From: Proteromonas lacertae
Lineage: Eukaryota; Sar; Bigyra; Opalinata; Proteromonadidae
Direction: 5' to 3'
DNA length: 64,000 bases
Assembly: GCA_002245135.1 (NCBI GenBank)
Contig: NGBS01000315.1
Location: forward strand, 62,001 to 126,000
Shown: positions 11,244 to 24,938 of the stretch, piece by piece
Layout: the number at the start of each line of letters is the position of its first letter
Numbering within the stretch: position 1 is the stretch's first letter
The notes under the pieces: generated by a model
What the model saw: only the letters and a program-made list of their open reading frames with translations
Told to the model about the DNA's origin: nothing
Database searches by the model: none
Position numbers and translations under genes: made by a program

Positions 11244-14200
11244 TTATTGAAATGTTACTTTCTTTCTTAAAGCATTTCTTATATTAACGATACTAACTTC
11301 CATTGCATTCTTATTTAAATGATTAACAACATTAAAAAGACTATCAATTGATGTTTTAGTGTCTTCACTAGCATTGGATTCTACATTCTTCGTTATAAAC
11401 TTCTTTCTAATACCATTAATACGACTATTTATTGCTCCTTCTTTTTCATTAAACCAATTATATACAAATTCATCATTCTTCCACATCACTGAAGCATCAT
11501 CTCCTGAATTATTATGAATTGATTCAAACCATACATATAATATTCGACCTGTTTCAGTGAAATTAATTGAAGGATCAGCTTTCATTATTTTCTTTCTCAA
11601 TTCAAATTCACTTAATCTTCTTATCAAATGATGATAGAAATATTTTCGAGCATCTTTCCAATCAACTACTGATTTTATTACTCCTTTCTCACACATTCTA
11701 CCTGGAGTATCATGTAAATCAGCAAATGATTCTGCGATATGTCGATAAGTAGTTAATAATAGCTCTTCACGACTTTTTATCTTTTCTAATATCACTTTCT
11801 TTTCTTCTTCTTTCAATTCTGTATTATTACGTAATTCTAAATCATATTCTTGTAAAGTTTTATCTAAACGATGAGCTGTTTTCAATATATCACCAATACG
11901 ATATTTTATCTCAGTTGTACCAGCTGGTTCTAATACTCCACCTCTTGACGATATATCAGCATACATTTCAATCATATCACTGTTAATTGTTGAATCTAAT
12001 ACCACCCAAGCTCCACCTCTTAATTCACTATGTGGTGGTAAATAAATTATAATTGGATATTTATAATGAACAAGAGCATCAACTATTTGAGAACCATATT
12101 TCAAGATTTCTTCAAACATATCATGAGCACCACCACTAAAACCTCGCCAATTCGCAAATATAAATAATGGTAAATTCTCACCATTAAAATCATTAATAGC
12201 TGTTGCTGTTTTAAATGCACTATCTGGATACCATACTCCACCAGCTTGATGGATTATTTGTTCTTGTGATTGAGGTGTAGCTGGATCAGCTGGAATTATA
12301 CAGTCAATTGTACGATTTTCTGTTGCAATTATACCACATGCATATCCACCTAATCTTGCTCTTCCACATATTACAGTCTTTGCCCAACCTCCTAATGTTT
12401 CTATAAAACTATCTTTATCAAAGAATCCACTTTTAAAACCTGATTCTGTTTCTACACCAGTTAACATTAAACGAGGATCTGATGGAATTGATGGAATTTC
12501 ATATTCTATCTCTCTTTCAATTTTATCATTCAAAATATATGGAACTAATTGATCTTCTTTGGTTTTTGGAACAAATTCTAACCATTCAATTACTTTTTCT
12601 ACACCTTCTAAATCATTATTTACTACCAAATGAGATACACCATTGTTATACATTATACTTGGACCGCCTAATTGATTATTTGAAGTATAAACTGTTTTAC
12701 CCATTAACTTATTTAAAGCACCATAACCTGTCAATATTATTGGAGCACTTCTATCTTTTTGAATTGTTCTTTGACCTAATCGAACTAAATAAGCACCAAT
12801 ACCAACTGATCGACCAGTTACATAAGTTAAAGTGAATATATCTTCATAAGCTCGACTTGTATCACCTGCAATTGTTCCAGAACCTCGTAAGTTTTCTACA
12901 CCTAAATCACTGTCTTTACCTACTATTGCTTTTATTATATATCTTACTTCATTATCAATTGTTGATTTTTCACATATCACAGATTTTGTTGATTGTAATT
13001 TTTCATAATTTTCAGGTGTTAAATATAAATATTTAAATCCTTTTATTGGATTATTCTCATCAATCCATGCTACATCGAATAATCCTTTTACTTCTTCAGC
13101 TAAACCAATTCTTGCACCAGAATTGGCAGCAAAATAAATTCTTGGAATTCTTTTTTCACGAGCATAAAGTGTTGCTAATGAAAAGAATTTATCTTCTTTT
13201 GTTCCAAATGAACCAGCACGTTTTGTTATATCATTACATATTAATACAATATCTCTTCCATCTGGATATACAGGAGTATATAATGTTATTCTCCAAGCAA
13301 CCATACCAATTGTATTATCGCCAATCATTCGATTTTCATCTTCTTTCAATTCAGTTCCACTATCATTCATTACTAATTCTGCTGCGGATAAATATCTACT
13401 ACTAAGAGGTTCTAAATCAGGTTTATATTTCTTAATATTTTGCCATATCTTTGATAATGACTTTCTAAATAATTCTATGAAATCATAACAATAAACAGTT
13501 TCAGAGGATTTATAAGCCATTGCTCTTTGTTGTTCAAATGGTTCTTTTACTGGATATGGAGTTGAGATCTTTTGACCATCTAATTCAAAATCAGCAACCT
13601 CATCTGATATTGATTGGTATATAGTATTACCACCCATTATTGCTATATAAGAATCAACCTTTACAGCTAGACCAGTTGGATTTGTAGCTACAAATAAACA
13701 TGCATGTAAAGATTTTTCATTGAATCTTACATTCGCTTTGATTTCTACCTTTGTAACTCTAACTCTCTTGATTATTGAAGCATATCTTGTATAGAAATCA
13801 GCTAATAAAGCTTCAAAACTATCAGCATCACTTTCTAAATCAGGAATTATATTAATAAATATATGATTTCCTTCTATTACAGACTTAGGATCAGGTTTTA
13901 CCATTAATTCAGTTATTCCTAATTCTATTGCATTTAATGCTTCTACAAAACATCTTTCAGCTTCTGGACAATTCACACTTCCTCCTTTTGTATATATTGA
14001 TTTCTGAGCTATTGATCTAATCACTACTCTTACAAAGAATCTCTTTGTTATCGGTCCTTTCAATTGTTTTTCTTTTGGTTCTGCAATATACATATGAATT
14101 GATCTATTAGGTGTTGGATTCAGTCTTATTCTAAAGTTCAATAATCGACTTAATTCTAAATGATAAGCCATTGGTGGTTCAATATGTCTAACTATTATAT

Positions 14201-17200
14201 CTTCATTGTAATTATATCTATGACGATATGTATAAGTCCTTGGGAATGATAATAACTTGGAATCACAAGGTAAAGTAACTGTAATTCTTCTTATTCTAGC
14301 ATTCCTTAATTTCTCATGATTACTTTGAAGATATTGATTCCATTCATTTGGCAGTGTTTCATTATTATCTAATTGGTCAACATATTGTGTTATTGCATGA
14401 ATAACATGAATTGGTTGTTGTAATATTCCACCAGGTGTAGTCGGTGTTGGTGTTGACATTGGAGTTGAAGCTAATTCAGATGATTTTAATACATCCAATA
14501 CTGAATCTATATTCTCAATAATTGCTGTTACATCTGGTACAAATATCAAGATTCCTTGTCTTTCTACAGCTTCAGGTAATGCAGGATATTCTTCTTGAGA
14601 TATCTTATCTAATCCTGTCAATTGTATGCTATTAGTTGTTGTTGTTGTTGTTGCTGATGGTGTTGTTGGAGTTGATGGTGAATTTGTATCACTTGTAAAA
14701 TCTTGGAAATTAGCGATTGAATCACTAGGTGGAATAGAATTTGGAACATTCGGAGATTTGGAATGGAAACTGAACTTTAATGAAGAAATTCCTAAGTCAG
14801 TTTTGGATATTGAATCTAATGAATAAGCTGAATATATTCTTCTCAAATATATTTCCATTGCTAAAGATGAATAATCTGCATTTCGATAACTCATCATTGA
14901 TAATAACACATTATTCATATCTTCAGATAGATTCAATATTTCTTTAATCTTTGCATTTCTTTCTGTAAAATTATTACCACAATTAATAATTTCACTAAAA
15001 ATACTCTTTATTTTTTCTTTAATTTCATCATCATTTGGCATTTGTAATCTCATTAATAATAATCGAGCTTCCATTGCAACTTGAGCATATCTATTATCAT
15101 TTAATTGAGCCATATTATCTAAAACACTACTAAATTCTGTTAAACTCTTTTCTATATGAGTTAGCATTGGTAAATTCTTTAATAGTTTCACTACTAATTC
15201 ATTTCGAATTGTTAATGATTTGTGAGATAACATTATATCATATATTTTCATAAATCCATCCACTGAATTTTCATATTCTCTTTTCAACTCATTTATGATT
15301 TCATCTAATCGCAAATTCTCTAAAAATACATGTTCAGCTTCAATATATCTTTCAAATATATTTTTATATAATGTAATTTCTAAACCACCTATACCATGCT
15401 GATATCTTTCAGCTAATTGATATAATGGTTCACAAGTCTTCTTTATTTCTACTTTTTCTTGTTCACTTTCTACTTTTTCTAAGTATTTATCTATTATTTC
15501 TTTGATATCTCTTGCAGCAAATTCTCCTTGAGTTAATGACGAAGATCTGTTATTTGTAGCGACTTGAGGTTTAATTTCAATTTTACCATCTTGATTATAA
15601 GTAAACATATCAGGATTATCACACATTGAAGCTAATACTTTCAATTTCTTAACCAATTTATCAGGTAATCTACTCTTTATTACTGACATAATATCAACAT
15701 ATTCCATATAAGGAATAAATGTATTTTTAACAATATCAGTAAATTGAGAAATGATAGACGATAATTTATCATTACTTATATAATAACCATCTAATATTGC
15801 ATATATTCTTGTTTCTAATTTCTTTAATAATTCATGTGGACGTTTGTTTAATATATCATATTTATTCTCATTGACATCATGTAAAGTTCCATTATATATC
15901 TCAGAATGTTTTACTTTTGATGGATCATCTAATTTTAATCTTCCAATTTCATCACCTGGTGATATAACACTTCCTTCAGGTAATATAAAGGTAATTTCAC
16001 CATCTTCTGGACATAATAAAGGCATATACATCTTCATGACTTCTATTTCAGCATATGGTTTATTCTTATCAACATGACTTCCACTTTCCACTAAATATCT
16101 TGCTATCTTTCCAGCATTGGCAGATTTTAAGGTTGTTGGATCATATTCATTAGTAAATAAGCAGGTGACTGAATCTAAGATCATTCTTAAACCATTGGCA
16201 CTTTCTTGTAAATAAGCAACATGTGATTTATCATTATACATTATTAAAAATCCACCATCTGTTAAATCACGACATTCTAATGTTGCGAAAGTACCATTAC
16301 ATTCAACTGTATAATCCATTATTCCACTTTGATGGATGGTTAGTTTATACTTTGTATTATTATAAATTAGTTCCACATTTTGTAATATTGATATTAATTC
16401 ATCAGGAGGAACTTGACCTCTTTGTAAATAATTTACAAATTCATTTCTTCCTTCTTTAGTTTTTTTATGTGTTTTACACACAGCACCAACCATTATTACT
16501 AACAAATTATCTAATTTTCCACTACTACTAACATTATCTTGTAATCTTTTATCTAACCAACTTGTTGTAACGGTATATTCTTTAAATTCATTGGATTCTA
16601 ATAAGGAGATCAAATATTCTGTTGTTGTTCTTATATCTCCTCTTATTGTAAGATCTTTTAATGCATAAACCATATTTCTTCTTGCTTTACCTCTTGTTTC
16701 ACCCCAAGCAAATAAATGGCCAAATTGACTATCAGCATATTCATGTATTTTACCACTACTATCAATACTGAAATAACCCCAAACATTGGGAATTGTTCTG
16801 AAATTCAATTCTCTTAATTTACCACTAGTTGGTTGAAATCCTGCATCGGGATTTTCTGCTGTTATACGACAAGCAATTACATGCCCTTTCTTCAAATATT
16901 GTTGTGAATGTTCAAAATCAATTGGTGATGTTAGATATGGTAATTGGTTATACAACTTTCTTATATCAGGAATTGCATACAATGGAATACCCATTGAAAC
17001 CATTAACTGTGCAGCTGGTAAATTCACATTTGTAATCATTTCAGTTACTGGATGTTCTACTTGAAGACGTGGATTTAATTCCAAAAAGTAAAATTTCTTA
17101 TCATTAGTAAATAAGAATTCAACTGTACCTACATTTTGATAATGCACTAATTTAGCTAATCGTATTGCAGAAGCTGTCATTTCATTCCATATATTTTCAG

Positions 17201-18194
17201 GTGATGCTGCTAATGGAGGTCCTTCTTCAATTATCTTCTGATGTCTTCGTTGTACTGAACAATCTCTTCCACTTAATGATATACAATTATCATATAAATC
17301 AGCTAATAATTGAACTTCTAAATGTTTACTATCTTCACATACTTTCATTATAAAAATGGGAGATCCTGGAATTTCACCTATCACTTGTCTATATGATGAT
17401 TCTATTTGATCTCTACTTGTTACTAATCTTATTCCTTTACCACCACCACCTTCAGATGCTTTTATCATTACTGGATATCCAATTCTTTCAGCTGCTTCTA
17501 TTGCTTCTTCTGTATTGTGAATACTTGCTTTTTCATATACTTCTGTTGGGATTGTCATATCATCCTCTGATGGTAAAGTTAAACCTGAACCGTTCCATGC
17601 AATGGTAGGTACGCTTGCTGTCTGGGCAATTATCGTTGAACCAATTTTATCACCTAATGCTTTCATTGGACCAGCTGGAGGACCTATAAAACGAATTCCT
17701 TTTGACTCTAACTGGGTTGGTAAATCAGGATTCTCACTAGCATGTCCCCAACCTGCCCACACAGCATCTACTTTCATTTGTTCAGCAATTGACACAATTT
17801 TTACCACATTTGCATAGTTAAAATTATTTGTTCCACCTGGTACTTCAACTACTTGATCAGCCATACGAATATATCTATTTTTTAATTTATTACATAAAAT
17901 ATATTTTATACTCAGCATTAGCTTGTAGATCTTCTGGAGTTGCCATTACTACAAATTCTATAGTTTTTTCATCTCCAAAAGTTTCATAAGCCCAAGATCT
18001 TAAACTTCTAATACATTTAACTGCTGATAACCCATTATTTGCAATAAGTACTTTTTTTATAACTTTCTTCTTTTCACCTCTATAAAACATAAGAAAATGT
18101 AACAATACCCAAGTTCTTCTACTAATTCTTCTACAGTACTATATGTAGCAGAGAATGATTCAGTATGATTTCGACCAGTTTTTGTATTTTTCAT
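11244..18194 (-). CDS. ACC: Homomeric acetyl-CoA carboxylase (ACC)
   Basis: Three exons: 18194-18109, 18079-17912 and 17874-11244, totalling 6,885 bases (2,294 residues), the usual eukaryotic ACC length. Both introns (28 and 35-37 bases) keep frame. Domains in order are biotin carboxylase (LIANNG near residue 40; ATP-grasp loop [23 protein letters not shown]) and BCCP with biotin motif EVMKM (biotinyl lysine codon at 16034-16032, about residue 699). A central regulatory region with a Ser/Thr/Pro-rich linker follows (about 14,790-14,600). The carboxyltransferase comes last ([35 protein letters not shown]). It makes malonyl-CoA from acetyl-CoA in the cytosol for fatty-acid synthesis and elongation. 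There is no transit peptide. Key residues appear intact. Confidence 0.96.
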
Positions 18195-18195
18195 C

Positions 18196-18300
18196 TTAAT
18201 TGAATGTTACGTAATTACAAAAACATCTGACGAAATCAAACCAATTCAAGCAAAAACTTGTTAATCAAACAGAAATTCAAACTATTATATATTTTTTCTA
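18196..18300. repeat. Dispersed repeat alpha, copy 1 (ACC upstream region)
   Basis: This stretch, directly upstream of the ACC start codon, recurs almost unchanged at 20177-20315 and, from its TGACGAAATC part onward, at 25219-25325. It contains AATTCAAGCAAAA...TTGTTAATCAAAC. Because copy 1 sits in the ACC 5' region, it is probably the source and the others are derived insertions or recombination products. Confidence 0.8.
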
Positions 18301-18695
18301 TTTACTGAAAAGAATTATGTAGTTAAAAAGTTGTATCACACTTCAAAGTAGAAAAAATTTCATATCACACTTCAATCGAATAATAGATAAATAACATTAC
18401 GATAAAGCTAATACAGTTTGAAAAGTGTGATCATCTATTATATCTTAGATAAACATCACCTTACTAAATATTTCACTCTCAATTAGATTGTTTACTTAAA
18501 TATCATAAGATATAATAACATATAATAACCTATATCAATTATATATATATCAAGATCCATTATTTCTTTCTACATCGCTATAAAAAGGACATGCAAATAA
18601 TTTGAATTACGATATTTGATTGGCTGATTATTAGCTTGATTTGATTGGTTATTTATTGAAATTTATAATTATCTATATCTGCGTTAATAGTCAAG
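18301..18695 (+). promoter_or_regulatory. Upstream region of the truncated NTPase gene, shared with 20930-21160
   Basis: About 220 bases (18,480-18,700) align with 20,930-21,150 upstream of the next paralogue. Shared elements are a TATA-like plus octamer-like block (CTATAAAAAGGACATGCAAAT, 18,578-18,598) and two inverted CCAAT boxes (ATTGG at 18,619-18,623 and 18,644-18,648). A conserved AATTATCTATATCT segment follows just before the gene. Conservation between paralogues suggests a common promoter. The element names are by sequence resemblance only. 18,301-18,480 holds nothing else I recognise. Confidence 0.5.
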
Positions 18696-20172
18696 ATGCA
18701 GTATCTATTATTATTTATTTTAATTTAATAGAAGACTATATGGTTATATTAGCTCTTATTTTAGCTCAAGTGTGAAGAGAAAACTAGAAAATGGTACAAT
18801 AGAAGATGAATCATTAGAAGATAGCACTATAAAACAGCAAAAAAAACATAGAACGGAATCATCATCATCTGTAGAGGAAAAGAACGAGGATGATGATAAT
18901 TTCGTTAAAATTGTCAATAGTTTGACATCTGTAGATTATTCAAAACTTGATAAAGATGGTAATGTCATTAATGGTGAAAACAAAGTATATTTAGAATATA
19001 AAGCTGAAGATGTCAATGTATTTCAATTCCCAAAGAAGACGATATACATCAGGGATTGTTATTGTGATATGTTTCGAAATATTTGTAAAATTATGTCATG
19101 CAGACCGTATATAAACAGAATAATAATCACAGGTCAGCCAGGTATAGGTAAAACATCGTTTATTTATGTTTTACTCTTCTTCTTAAAAAGTAATTTATCA
19201 AATAATGTTAATCCAGATGAAACGGAATTGCTAAAGCAAATAGAGTTAATTAAAGAACAAGAACATATTAAAAGAGTGAAGAGTGAATTACTTGATGAAG
19301 AGAGAAAAAGAAAAGAAATACTTGCTCAGGAAATACATTATATTGAAAAAGATAATGAAGAAAGTCAACAATTAATTAATGATTATGAAAAAGAGATTAA
19401 CAAATATTATAATCAGCTAAATAATATTATTAGTGGAAAAGATGTTGATGTAACTCCTAAGGTAGATTCTACACAAGATGGTATTTATACATTCACACTA
19501 TTTAATGAAATAATAAAAATTGATGTTTCAAATGAAAATAATATAAAACATATCAAAAAACATTGCCTTGATAATATTAAGAATATAGAGAATTTTATTA
19601 AAGGAAATAGTAGGATAGTAGGTGAAAGAATCGATAGTAAAAAATTGTCAACTTTTGAGGGAATAGTTCATAATGAAAGAAATAAGCAATATAAAAGATA
19701 TATAAATGCGTATGTAGTATCATCAAGCATAATGCATTGTATTGATGAGATTGATAAACTTAAAAATTCAATAATATTAGAAGATAGCAGAAAGGGAATG
19801 TGTATAAATGATATTAGTATGATTGAAAATTCATTACAATCAAATTCTGATATTTCATTAGATAAAGTAAGCTCAATTACATTAAAATATGATGAAATGA
19901 GAAAGTTGGGATTTAATTACTATATCTTAGATGAAAAAGTGTGGAAAAGAAAAATATATGTAGTTAAAGGAAAGAGATATCAAAATCTTAATGAAAGGAA
20001 AATATATGAATTTAAAGACAATTGTCTAAGTGTAAGTCATATAAGAGAAAATGATATGAAGGATTCGATAATAATAGTTGACACTTTCAATGGTAAATTT
20101 GGTTCTAATAACATAATAATTTCAATAAGTTCTCCTGATATTCATAATAATAAGTTTTCCTCATATTCATAA
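18696..20172 (+). CDS. Crinkler/RHS-like P-loop NTPase, C-terminally truncated
   Basis: The long frame (18772-20172) lacks its own ATG. ATG 18696, a 64-base intron (18701-18764) and a junction at 18765 give an in-frame start beginning MHSSVKRK. A charged leader precedes a conserved block (VFQFPKKTIYIRDCYCDMF, near 19020-19080), then Walker A GQPGIGKTSF (near 19135) and a long coiled-coil insertion. Next come IIIVDTFNGKF (Walker B-like) and SISSPD (sensor-like), where the protein stops. The paralogue at 21186 continues for ~270 residues beyond this point. The truncation lies exactly at repeat alpha copy 2, so the 3' end was probably lost by recombination. It resembles the NTPase module of Crinkler and trypanosome RHS proteins. 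Probably non-functional or a fragment. Confidence 0.65.
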
Positions 20173-20176
20173 TAAG

Positions 20177-20315
20177 TTAATTGAATGTTACGTAATTACA
20201 AAAACATCTGACGAAATCAAACCAATTCAAGCAAAAGCTTGTTAATCAAACAAAAATTCAAACTATTATATTTTTTCTAAATTATTTAATCATTTAATGC
20301 TGGTGGAGAAATGAA
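20177..20315. repeat. Dispersed repeat alpha, copy 2
   Basis: Near-identical to the ACC upstream segment at 18196-18300, with a further 3' extension (ending GGTGGAGAAATGAA) shared only with copy 3 at 25219-25325. It abuts the truncated end of the NTPase gene on the left and a decayed NTPase fragment on the right, marking a recombination junction. Confidence 0.8.
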
Positions 20316-20500
20316 GTATTATTTTATAGATGCTTTTAGTAAAGAAGATATTATGATGTAATTTCAAAAAGAATAGAAGATTATTTTGATATAAATATGA
20401 TAGAATTAATGAATATGAGATGGAATTTATATCATTAGAAGTATTTGATTATATTTATGGTTGTATAAAGATAATGTGAAGAGTGAATTATATTTATATA
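20316..20500 (+). pseudogene. Decayed fragment of a second-type NTPase gene
   Basis: In shifting frames this reads YYFIDAFSKEDI and then RINEYEMEFISLEVFDYIYG. These correspond to IYYFMDVFSKKEIEEW and RINEHEMEFISDEVFDYIYD in the intact gene at 35610-40389. About 100 residues between the two blocks are missing, and stops and frameshifts are present. It is a relic of a family member whose 5' part has been replaced at repeat alpha. Confidence 0.7.
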
Positions 20501-20929
20501 CAGTAGAGAGAAGATATATGGTTTGAAAGGAAAAATGATGATCAAAATGAGCGTTAAATCTTTAAAAATAGTTGATACTTAATATAGGAATCATCAAATC
20601 TATTTCAAATAATACCATCCTCTTATTTCAATCTAGCAATAATCATGAGAGCCCAATGTAAAACTCAAGATTCAATCGAAGCAATGAAAAGTTACTGAAC
20701 TTTATAATATTCACTTCATTCAAAAAATCATCAAAAAATCACTAGTTATACAAAGATCTTATCTTAATTTAATCCTTAAAGTTGAATGAAATGTAAGTAA
20801 GAGATTTCGAAGTAATATTTTTTTCATTATGTCCGTATGAAAAACAAATGTTGTTGAAATATGTAGAAAAAAACAAAATATCGTTAAAATTTTATATAAT
20901 TATTATCAAAAATGAGTAATTATCTAAAT
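20501..20929. other. Gene-free AT-rich interval
   Basis: No open frame, RNA gene or clear repeat was seen here. Confidence 0.5.
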
Positions 20930-21185
20930 CACTCTCAATTCTATTACTTACTTAAATATCATATGAAACGAGAATTTATAATCACCAAAATCAATTCTAT
21001 AAGTTGATAGATGATGCTTCTTCATCACTATAAAAATGACATGCAAATTATTGAATTTAAGCATTTTAATTGGTTATTTGTTGGCTTGATTTGATTGGTT
21101 ATTCAATCAAATTTATAATTATCTATATCTCTGTTATTAGCCAAAGTACGGTATTTATTATTAATAATTTTTATTAATTAGATAA
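20930..21185 (+). promoter_or_regulatory. Putative promoter of the SPRY-NTPase gene
   Basis: Homologous to 18,480-18,700. It carries the block CTATAAAAATGACATGCAAAT (21,028-21,048) and inverted CCAAT boxes ATTGG at 21,069-21,073 and 21,094-21,098, in the same order and spacing as the upstream paralogue. AATTATCTATATCT follows about 60 bases before ATG 21186. The promoter role is inferred from conservation between paralogues. Confidence 0.5.
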
Positions 21186-24100
21186 ATGAGCTTTGTTTTA
21201 AGTCATTTGCCATTTAATATTAACAAATATGGTTTCTTAGTAAAAAAGATATATGAAGATTCATTTAGAAGTGAAGATGATTCATTGAAATTAGGTATAT
21301 TCCAAAAAAATTTAGCTGAAAATCAAGCATATACAATGAGAATCCAAATTCGGAATGCTAAGAGACTTGGTATTGGATATTCAAAAGTTATGTGTGGCGT
21401 AGTTTGTAATAAAATGGTAATATTAACCAGTGGAGCATCACAGTCAAATAGTATTGATGTAGTTGAAGTACATGTAAAAGACTTACAATTAGGTGCAATA
21501 TATGATGTAGAATACGACGTAAATAGCAATACTATGACAATTAGCAGACATGATAAGGTTATATGTATATTGAGAGATTTACAATGTATAAATGCAATCT
21601 ATCCTTTATTCATTTTATTTGAGAAGAATGATGAAATAGTAGTTATAGAAAAGGATAATATTAAAAGACGTGGAGATGATATTGGTGGTCAAAGGAAAAA
21701 ACGAAAAGTAGATGAAGAAGATAATTTCGTTAAAACTGTTAATAATTTAACGGCTGTAGATTATACTACTATTGATGGTGAAAAAAAAGTATATTTAGAA
21801 TATACAGATCAAAATGTCAATGTATTTCAATTCCCTATGAAGAGAATCTACGTTAGGGATTGTTATTATGATATGTTTCGAAATATTTGTAAATGTGTTT
21901 TATCAGGTAATAATAAGTATGTAGTAATTACAGGCCAGCCAGGTATAGGTAAAACATCGTTTATTTATGTTTTATTATTCTTTCTAAAGAATAATTTATC
22001 TCACAATTTTGGTAAAGATGAAAAAGATTTACTGAGGAAAAAAGAGTTAATTGTAGAAAGAGAAAATAATTTAAGATGGTTGAGTGAATTACATAAAGAA
22101 GAGAGAGAAAGAGAAAGTATTATTAATCAGGAAATAAAAAATCTTGAAAAACAAATAAAAAGAAATAAAAATAGGATTAGATTATACAAAAAAAAAATTA
22201 AAGAATTCTATTATAAACAACTAAAAGATAATATCTATGATAACATAAGTAGGGATTTTTATACAAACAATGAAAATATATATTCATTCACAATATTTAA
22301 AATAAACAAAGATTATGATTTCTCAAAAGAAAATGATGAAAAAGAAGTAAGAAACAGATGCTACGAAAATATTGAAAAGATAGAGAGAGAAATAAGAGGT
22401 ACAGAGAATGATATTGTGAATGTAGATGAAGTAATTGAAGTAAGTGAGATAATTAATTTTAAGAGAATACTTCATAATAAACTAGTTAAGCAATATGGCA
22501 GATTCATCAATGCATATTATCTATCATCGATTATAGTACAAAGAATTAATGAGATTAAAAAAGGAAATATTTTAATAGAAATGAATAGGAATAGAATTAA
22601 AAAGTATTTAAAAGAAAAGGAAGCAATAAAAAATAAATACAGTGAATTAAAGATATTAAAGAGAAATATGAAAAGTTCATTAGATGAAATAGAAGATATT
22701 AAAGGTTCATTACCACCAAATTATGATGAAATGGTAAAATTGGGATTTAATTATTATATTTTAGATGATATATGGAAAAATAACAATACCATTAAAGATA
22801 TTTATGTAGTTAAAGGAAAGAAATATGAAAATATTGGTGATAGGAAAATATATGAATTTAAAGATAATTGTCTGAGTAAAAGTGATATAAAAGAACGTGA
22901 TATTAATAATTCGATAGTAATAGTTGACACTTTCAATGGTAAATTTAACAATACTAACATAATAATATCCATTAGTTCACCTGATCATGAAAATAACGAT
23001 AAATATACAGATCCATTAGTAAGTAAACAACTATATTTTGATTCTTTAAATGATAGAGAAATAATAGACTGGTTTTCATTTTGCATCAATATAAACATTA
23101 GTGATTTAAAGAAATTTAAAGAAATATGCAAAAAGTATGGTAATATACCTAGACAAATCTATTACGATTATTTATATAATACAAATTATGGTAGAGATTA
23201 TTGGACTTATTATCAACAGCTGATAGAAAGTGTAGTAGGAACAACAGGTTATAATGAATTTGTACAAAAGTATATGAAGATGGAATATTTGTTAAATAAT
23301 GATTTATCCAATATTATATTAAAATATGATTTAGAATCAGAATGGGATAATGGTTTAAAACATTTTCTTTTAAAACCAAAAGAAAAATTAAAATTCATTT
23401 CAGAAGAAGTAGAAAAATACATTGTTTTTAAATTCTATCCACCTAAAGATAAGACAGAGTATGAGAATGTAAAAGATAAGTATAATTCAATTGATGATGA
23501 TAAATATACTAGAAAAATGGCATTAAAACAAATAATTGCGTATGAATTAAGCACTGAAATGATTGAGTTGATATATACAGATTCTGATGGTAAAGAAACT
23601 CCAATTGTCAGTGATGATGATTTCAAATTAAACTATGAAAAACAAGTGTATGTTCATTATCCTCCAAATGCATTGAATTTTGTTTATTATATATTGGACG
23701 AAAATAATTTCTTTGATTTGATAATGAATGGAGTATTTATAAAAGTATTATTAGATGATGAAAACTTTGATATAAATAAAATAACTCCTGAAGATAGAGA
23801 AAGAATGGAAAAATCTATAAGAGTATGAATGTATAATATATTTATAATAAAAATAGGAATATAGTGAGATTAAAAGTGGTGATTTTAAGTATTGTTTAAT
23901 AAAACATGAGAGAGTATATGATTATGATCCAAGATTTAACATTCCGCTTCCAGTATTACAACAACAATATCAACAGCAGCAGCAGCAACAACAACAACAA
24001 CGACAACAAGATTTTGATGTATATAATAATGATGGAAAATTGTTATTGATGAGAAAGTGCTTTTATGATATGTTGAAATTTATTTATCCTGATGATTTAG

Positions 24101-24938
24101 ATATGAATTATGAAAATCAAAGAATTTTTTGATATTTGGTCAAGAAAAAATTGGTAAATCAGTATTAGCTTCTATTATTATAAACAAAATTCATGAAAAT
24201 AATAAATATATTAGAATAGATTTTAGAAGTATAGATGGACAATCTGATATTAGTAATCATGATTGTTTTGATTGTGGATTTAATTATCCATATATTGTTG
24301 TTGTTGAAGGAGTTGTTGTTGGAGAAGATGATTATTCTGATGCAAAAATGATAATAGTGTTAGCTAATCCATGTGAAAGAAAGTATAAAACATTTCAGAG
24401 TAAAAGATGTCCTTTGGTGATGTATATACCTCCTTTTACAATAGAAGAAATAGAAAAGGTTAAAAAATTGAAAGATCGAGCAATAATCAAACCTGATAAG
24501 CCATTTTTAAAATACAGCGAAATACAAAGAATACCAGCTAATCCTATGAATAGAAATGAAAATGATAATAAAGAATTAAAAGACATTTTAGATAAATATC
24601 TTGACAACTATGAATATTATGGATGTGTAATTGGAAAATATTACTATGATATAAAAATGTGTGAAAGTCAAATAAATAGAGTAAACAAGGAAATGATTGA
24701 AAATATGATAAAAGGCATAAATATATCATCTATATCAAAGGAAGATTATCAGAATATACTTATATATGAGACAGATGAGAATGATGTTACTAAATCTAAT
24801 AATCTTCGATTTATCTCTGATACAGTAAGAAAAATTGTTTGTAATAAAGTATTAACAATTCATTCATTCAAAAGATGTAATGGAAAGAGAGATTTATTGT
24901 TTGAATATCCAATTGGAAGATTTGCTATGAAAGAATAA
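21186..24938 (+). CDS. SPRY-like domain fused to two Crinkler/RHS-like NTPases
   Basis: Exon 1 is 21186-23822; intron 23823-23856; exon 2 runs from 23857. Residues 1-155 look like a SPRY/B30.2 sandwich (GAIYDVEYDVNSNTMTISRH, then NAIYPLFILFE). The first NTPase follows: FQFPMKRIYVRDCYYDMF, Walker A GQPGIGKTSF near 21,940, a coiled-coil insertion, IVIVDTFNGKF, SISSPD and YGNIPRQIYYDY. After the intron comes a Gln-rich linker (23,960-24,010), then a second NTPase of the other subtype (FGQEKIGKS, DDYSDAKMIIVLANP). The frame breaks at a six-T run (24125-24130), one base short of continuity. After the stop at 24938 only decayed homology remains (FPDIDALIGPFG near 25,020). About 1,240 residues if one gene. 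Related to the Crinkler/RHS class; substrate unknown. Confidence 0.68.

Noticed and set aside
11567-17817. Many open stretches on the + strand opposite the ACC gene (for example 12482-12835, 13046-13405)
   Set aside because: They are antisense shadows of a continuous conserved coding exon and have Leu/Ile/Tyr-rich composition without domains.
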